From NCBI GenBank assembly GCA_010093705.1, contig MU006089.1, forward strand, positions 415,570 through 479,569: a stretch of 64,000 bases of DNA, read 5' to 3'. Source of the DNA: Patellaria atrata CBS 101060. Taxonomy: Eukaryota > Ascomycota > Dothideomycetes > Patellariales > Patellariaceae. Made by a program: the position numbers and the translations under genes. How positions within the stretch are numbered: the first letter of the stretch is position 1; every line of letters starts with the position of its first letter. Below, one piece after another: positions 58,883 to 64,000 of this stretch. The notes below the pieces were generated by a model. That model was not told where the DNA came from. It did not search any database and was given only the letters and a program-made list of their open reading frames with translations.

Positions 58883-59484
58883 AAGCGGGGACCGATGCTG
58901 TCTCTTCACTACCTCTGCTGTAGATCTCTTCAATGTCTTCACGTGCTCTTATTCACTTGAATAGAGACTAGACTAGCTCGATGAGAACTAAAGCTCTCCT
59001 AACTCAATGATATGTTGCATCCTTTCCTCTGTCTCCTAACTGTACAAAGAAAGTCAGAAAATTGGCAAGTTATATTAAGGGGCAAAAGATGCTGCTGAGC
59101 ACAACATAGTTATTTCTACAGTAGCGCGCATTCGATGATGCTGTCTTCAACCACACAACTAATTTGACTACCGGTACCGGTACGGAGGATTCTGTGTGCC
59201 AGAGCAGACGGGATGTGAGGAGCATCCCGTCCGTTCTGCCGCTTGCGATTTGCGATTTGCGATTCTCGATATGCTCACTTACCGTATTAGGAATCATGAC
59301 TGAGTAAACAATCTACAAAACATTTTGCCCAGATATCTGCTTTCACTTTTCCTAGAAATCTAAAATCGAGCAACTTAGTTTCCGAAATTTTATAGTTCAA
59401 CGCGCCTCCACCATTCTGGTCGGCGTACAGCAACCCCCCCCCCCTCCTCCTCCCTCTCCCCCTCCACCCTCCCTTTCCTATTCT
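58883..59484. other. Convergent 3' intergenic region
   Basis: 602 bp between the tyrosinase relic and the GST-like stop. It contains a short tandem of GATTTGC (three copies, 59246-59266) and a C-run at 59433-59445 near the GST stop. No gene is seen. Confidence 0.5.
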
Positions 59485-60321
59485 CTACTTAGACTCGAAA
59501 TAATTTTCCTGCAACGCATCGTGCAGGCGAGCGAAGACACCACCATGCCAAGTCCTAAAATCCGCCCACTCCTCCTCAGGCAAGGTGAGGGAAAGCATAT
59601 TCAACCAGCCACCAACGATCAAATCAGCATAATTCGGCTCCTTGCCCTCCAAATACGGCCCCGCTTCGTTCACCGCGAACAGCTCCGCCAACGATGTCAG
59701 CGCGCCCTTGAACGCAGCCGTGATCTGCGCCCTCGCTTCCCCCTTCACGCAGATATCGTCCCAGGACCTCAGGTGCGCGCGCTTGACGAACAGCGCCCTC
59801 ACCTCCTCCGCTGTGGAGGGGTTGAAGGGGAGGAACTGCGCGACGAGCACGACGTGCGAGGAGAAGGTGCAGTCGACGTGCATGTTGAAGGTGGCGTAGT
59901 CCTCGTGTTCGGCGCCGCGGTTGGAAGTCAGCGGCGCGAAGAAGGCGGTGTCTTTGTTCGGGCTCTCGTAGTCGAGGCCGGTGCGGGTAGAGTCGGCGGG
60001 GAAAAGACGGCCGCCGGAGGAGGGGAAGGTGGCGTCGAGGTAGTTGGCGATGTCGAAGGAGTCGCCGATCACCTGGCCCGAGGAGGCGTCGCGTAGCATC
60101 GGTAACGTGTAGTAGTCAGAGCCATCGTCGAATTTGCGTGTTGCGGGGGTGTTGAGGCTTTTGCGCACGGTGGGGATGTCGGGGATGTCGACCCAGGTTG
60201 TTTTGAAGGGAACGCGTTTGAAGTTGAGCGCGAGGCGTGCTTTGGAGGGGTTGACGGCGTAGGTGCGCGGTTCGAGGGGGGAGGAGATGTCGTAGAAGAT
60301 GAGGGGGTTGGAGGATGTCAT
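59485..60321 (-). CDS. Glutathione S-transferase-like protein
   Basis: A single GC-rich exon, 278 residues. The N-terminal half is a thioredoxin-fold GST_N domain: PLIFYDISSPLEPRTYAVNPSKARLALNFKRVPFKTTWVDIPDI, then YTLPMLRD and the glutathione-side GDSFDIANYLDATFP (the conserved Asp-Ser of the glutathione gamma-glutamyl site appears as DSF). The C-terminal half is helical (AAFKGALTSLAELFAVNEAGPYLEG, YADLIVGGWLNMLSLTLPEEEW). This layout is shared by fungal GSTs of the beta-etherase/UstS-like group, which act in detoxification or in secondary-metabolite steps. No biosynthetic cluster surrounds it here, so its substrate is unknown. A 191-codon frame on the other strand (59521-60096) is a shadow of GC-rich codons. 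Confidence 0.88.
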   Translation of the reverse strand: MTSSNPLIFYDISSPLEPRTYAVNPSKARLALNFKRVPFKTTWVDIPDIPTVRKSLNTPATRKFDDGSDYYTLPMLRDASSGQVIGDSFDIANYLDATFPSSGGRLFPADSTRTGLDYESPNKDTAFFAPLTSNRGAEHEDYATFNMHVDCTFSSHVVLVAQFLPFNPSTAEEVRALFVKRAHLRSWDDICVKGEARAQITAAFKGALTSLAELFAVNEAGPYLEGKEPNYADLIVGGWLNMLSLTLPEEEWADFRTWHGGVFARLHDALQENYFESK

Positions 60322-61820
60322 TTTGATGGAGGTAGGTGTGGTGTTAGAGCGGGGTGGGACAGAGAATTTGATTCTGTTCTTTCTTGGCCGCGGTTCTAGT
60401 TCTACCAGTTTGTTTGTCCACCGCCTTCTAGTTTTCTTACTTTTTTTTTTTGGGTGTTCAAATCAGAATTGTTGATCTTGCCTTCGGTACTCCTTCGATG
60501 ACAACGAAGACTCTGTAAATTCACTAGGCCGTAGACCTTAGAATGCAAGTGGTAGTAAAGCAAATGATAGTTGTAGACCAACTGATGGTGTTTAGAGATT
60601 GTTTTGTTTTTTTTGGTAGATAAATTCCTATCGACTATGATCTATTAGCCAAGTCGCTAATATATACAAAGTAAACACTGACCATGTAGATTGCGTCATG
60701 AAACATGGCGAGGGAAAGCATAACTGTCATAGCTTTTAATCCTATACTGTATCTTATACCATATTAGTACGGTGTTTTAGTACGGTGTTCTGTAGAGTTA
60801 CCATCCTGAGCTTCTCTCCGATCATACCTTTTCGCTGGATTAATAGCCACTGGGAGAATAGCTCCACCCGACAGATCTTCAATCGTTTCGAACGGTCCGC
60901 TAGAGCTTTCAACAGCTAGAGATGTTGAAAGTTCAAAGCTAACAAAGAAAGCGATTCCAACTGTAGGCCGACGAAGATCTGTATATAGATGTTGATTGCC
61001 GTCTTACTCTTTCCAGCATTCATCCAGAAACCTCACACGCTGGGATTATGATAATGATTTCATCCTATGGATTCACCCTCCGGTGGTTGTAGTTCTAGGA
61101 GTTCCATCTGCGCACGAAGTTCTTCTATTAGTCCCATGTTTGTCTAAAGAAGTTACTGGTGTATTTGAGTTTGGTAAAGTTGAAGGTGATGAAGGTAAGA
61201 TTAAATCAAGGATTCATGATGGTTAGCGCATCCTACAGGGCCGATTCAGCACAAAATACAGCCAATTATTCATCCAATTCGCCCTCATCCTCGACACGGG
61301 ATTGGCTTAATTATGGAAACGAAGACATGATCACACGGGTACGCTAACCACTGTGGATAAGTGATTTACTGTACTTGGGTATGATCGAAACAGAGAAGAA
61401 ACGAGAAACGGGAGTAGGAGCTGCAGTACACAGGTAAGAAAAATTTGGAGAAGTTTTGTTCTCTTGATATTCTTATTCCATGTTCGATGTCATTCATCCT
61501 GAATACAATAAATAGCTCGAAAACTTCTCTCAAAGATTTGCCCGGGTGTGTGATAGTGCGTGAATAAGTCAGGAGGTCAGGTCTTTCATTTTGAGACTGG
61601 GAGTCAGTAACTCGTGGTGGGGTGGCCGAAAAACTCAGTACGCAGGTTGATATCAGAAGGCACAAATATCTCTCACTACTAACACAATCTGTTATTAATA
61701 CTACTACTACTACTAAACATTCGTCTCTCATCTCTCATCTCTCGTCACTCATCTCATCATCTCACATCTCTCCACTCTATATACACGTTTCCCCTTTCCC
61801 TCCTCCTCACCGGATACCCC
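60322..61820. other. Intergenic between GST-like and alkaline phosphatase genes
   Basis: 1.5 kb without a supported gene. Short frames at 60996-61347 resemble nothing. A CTA/ACT microsatellite lies at 61693-61713, and a CTCAT/CTCTC-rich stretch at 61727-61783, just beyond the alkaline phosphatase stop. Confidence 0.5.
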
Positions 61821-63979
61821 TTACTTCCCAGGCGGCGACAGCCTCGAAAGCCCAAGACACTCCGCCATGCCGAAGAAGACGTCGATGCTGCTATAAACAC
61901 CACCGAAAATCTCTTGACAAGGTCCCATCGCGAAGACAGGTACATCAGTCAACGAATGCACGCCCTGATCCGCGCTGACGGGTAACGTCCCATTTATCAC
62001 GAACCCGGACGGCGCATCCTTAGGATTAACCATATAATCGTCCTCATCCTCTGTGATATTTGTCGCCGGTTTCCTCGGCCCTCCCTTATGAACCTGGTAG
62101 TTCTCCCTGTGATCCGGGTTCGCGCTGACGCCAGAGAAGAGCGTGTAGCGGGGGTCCCAATTGGAGGGGAAGTTTGTGCCTTCCGTGTATGTCAGGTTCC
62201 CCGTGAGTATGTACTGCGACTCGCCGGAGTTCTGGTATGTGCCGATTGCGTCGCGCTTCTTGCGGTCCGTCGTCTGCGCGTTCAGGTACATCGTGTCGAC
62301 GGAGCCCATGACGTCGAAGCCGTGGCCGTGGTCTGCGGTCACGAGAATAAGGGTGTCGTTGAAGGCGCCGTTAGCCTTGAGGTGCGCGATCGAGGCTTTA
62401 ATCGTGTCGTCGAGTTCGAGTAGCTCGCCGAGGGCCCGGTCGTAGTCGAGCACGTGCATCATTTTGTCGATGGACGCGGCTTCAGACATGATGAACCATC
62501 CCCCATCGCCGCTGCGCTCCTCGAGGATGTCAATGGCTTTCAAGGTCATCTCTTTGAGGCCGGGTTGGTTGGTAGCGTCATTACCGGAACCATCGGGGCT
62601 GTTTTCTTGCCCTTCGAGGTTGTCGGTGTAGACGTTTCGGTCAAGCCATTTGGCCATGTTTGAAACGGAGAAGATTCCAAGAGTTTTGGAGTCGTTAGAC
62701 GCGGCAGCAAGTTCGGTGGCATCTTGGACTACCTGGTAGCCCTTGTTGGCGAATTCGGCGTAGTAGTCCTTGTCCATGTATGTTTCTCCGCCGAGGGAAG
62801 AATTGAAGATGTTCTCCGCACCTCCGCCAAACAAAACATCTGGTCCGTTCCATTCCGTCCATGAGTAATTAGTTATTCCATTAAGGAATGAGTCAATGAC
62901 AGCGCCATATTCACTACGGGCTCGAGTATGCTACTGAAGTTAGGACTGATAATCGTGAATCCCAAGATATTACATACGGCGGTCAAAGCGGCTGGCGTTG
63001 CGTCTGCGATAAACGCAGTGCTTACGATACCAACGTGGCCGCCACAAATTCGGTGAAAGATTTCCGCAATGGTTTCAATCTTAGGATCATCGAACGGATC
63101 TGCACTGCTGTCACCGTAGACGCCGAGTGCGTTAACGACTGATTTGTGCCCAGTATACAATGCAGTCGCCGAGTTTGCGGAGTCAGTAATAAAAGTATCG
63201 AGGGAATGCGTCATTTGATGTCCTAATAAACAATTAGCTCTGTTTATACTCGAATATCAGAGGATATGTACCAAGGACTGGGAATTGATCCATCGCCTGT
63301 TTAGTTGTTAGGTGAATTCACTATATTATCAGATTGAGTAATCTCACCATCCTCGTCTGATATTTTCCATTCTTTTGCTTGTGGGCGATCAAGCGTGCGG
63401 CCTATCAAGCGTTAGATCTATCCCATACTCGGTCGTGCTATTAGGGGATAAGGGGAGCTATTGCTCTGCCACGCCTATGCAAAACTTACAGTGATCATGT
63501 TGGTTGTCATTCCGTCGCCGATGAAGAGAATGACATTCTTAGCCTTGCGGACCTCCTGAATATCCCTCACTAGCCAAGTCGCCTCGGAAGTCGTACCGTT
63601 GTTGTAAGTCAGGATGGCAGTGTATTCTCCAGGCTCATACAAGGCAACCTTTCGGTAGATCTTAGAAGCGACATTGACAATGGACTTGTTCTTAGCATCA
63701 CGAGCGAATAGATCTATTATTTTGTATGAGCAAGCGTTAAAATAGCCAGCTGTGCAAAGAGATTACCCACCCTCGTACCACCCAAACGACCAGCTCTCGA
63801 GCTCTGGCTCTTCAAGACCGAAATACGCGGCAGCAGTCTGCGCCTCGGTATCAGAATCCGCTTTCGCGATGGTGAATATAAAGTTCTCATCTGGTTCTAA
63901 ACCATTGGCTTCTGAACCATTGACTGGCGCGTGAACTTCCAAGCGGATGTCGAAGTACTGTCCAGCTAGGAAGTCGGCT
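61821..63979 (-). CDS. Alkaline phosphatase, partial (5' end outside the window)
   Basis: Six visible exons: 63979-63771, 63713-63490, 63401-63348, 63296-63272, 63222-62978 and 62930-61821, about 622 residues; an acceptor AG at 63981-63980 shows that further exons lie beyond the window. Introns are 47-88 bp and frames close. Catalytic features: NVILFIGDGMTTNMIT with the metal-binding Asp, the phosphoserine loop FITDSANSATALYTGHKS, GIVSTAFIADATPAAL, VLFGGGAENIF, IMSEAASIDKMMHVLDYDRAL and VTADHGHGFDVMGS with zinc-binding Asp/His. The long N-terminal domain (YEPGEYTAILTYNNGTT) precedes the core. The enzyme hydrolyses phosphomonoesters; location is not visible because the N-terminus is missing. 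The C-terminus (LSRLSPPGK) has no membrane anchor. Confidence 0.93.
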
Positions 63980-64000
63980 CTACATTAGATCAGCATTGCT

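Noticed and set aside
59521-60096. 191-codon plus-strand frame inside the GST-like gene.
   Set aside because: Antisense shadow of GC-rich third positions; the minus-strand protein has clear GST motifs.
60996-61347. Two overlapping short plus-strand frames upstream of the alkaline phosphatase 3' end.
   Set aside because: No start context, no homologous motifs, and they overlap in different frames.

Overview
The window is nuclear DNA of a filamentous ascomycete (Pezizomycotina). This is inferred from short introns (mostly 47-125 bp, GT..CTAAC/CTGAC..AG), a Zn2Cys6 regulator, a CFEM-like cell-surface protein, a FunK1-type kinase relic, a Tad-like LINE, and housekeeping proteins that read as close Pezizomycotina relatives. 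Leotiomycetes is possible, but I cannot fix the class. I re-read exon borders by hand. Frames close for every intact gene except one histidine phosphatase. No tRNA, rRNA or CRISPR was seen.

Layout. 1-5.0 kb: gene-free flank, then a long disordered fungal protein on the minus strand. 7-14.7 kb: a SAM methyltransferase, a Rad60/Esc2-type SUMO-like protein, Trm112 and Ytm1. 15-17 kb: a decayed leucine-rich-repeat gene. 17.8-24.8 kb: histidine phosphatase, proteasome alpha7 (PRE10), a conserved unknown, mitoribosomal mL59 (MRPL25) and, divergently, proteasome beta3 (PUP3). 25.3-27.9 kb: a Zn2Cys6 transcription factor. 27.9-34.9 kb: a gene-poor 7 kb with two tracts of 18-bp periodic repeats. 34.9-39.4 kb: GFA1 (chitin precursor synthesis) and a CFEM-like membrane protein. 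40.3-43.6 kb: a FunK1 kinase pseudogene cut by a 5'-truncated LINE. 44.6-54.8 kb: an STK19-like protein, proteasome beta4 (PRE1) divergent from RRP9, geranylgeranyltransferase-I beta divergent from an Rgd2-type RhoGAP. 55-58.9 kb: a possible LINE relic and a tyrosinase pseudogene. 59.5-64 kb: a GST-like protein and an alkaline phosphatase that runs off the right edge.

Functional themes. Three 20S proteasome genes (alpha7, beta3, beta4) lie within 28 kb. Ribosome and translation genes (YTM1, RRP9, TRM112, MRPL25) are scattered between them. GFA1, CDC43 and the RhoGAP link to cell-wall and Rho signalling. Accessory DNA (LRR, FunK1 and tyrosinase relics, LINEs, a MITE-like element, minisatellites) sits between the housekeeping blocks.

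Most notable observations: (1) all three proteasome genes and GFA1 have an intron at or within a few bases of the start codon, and in PRE1 it splits the ATG itself (AT|G); (2) two tracts of 18-bp periodicity keep register over about 0.47 and 0.7 kb although the sequence has diverged; (3) there are several clear gene deaths, including a tyrosinase with a lost CuA histidine but a complete CuB site.
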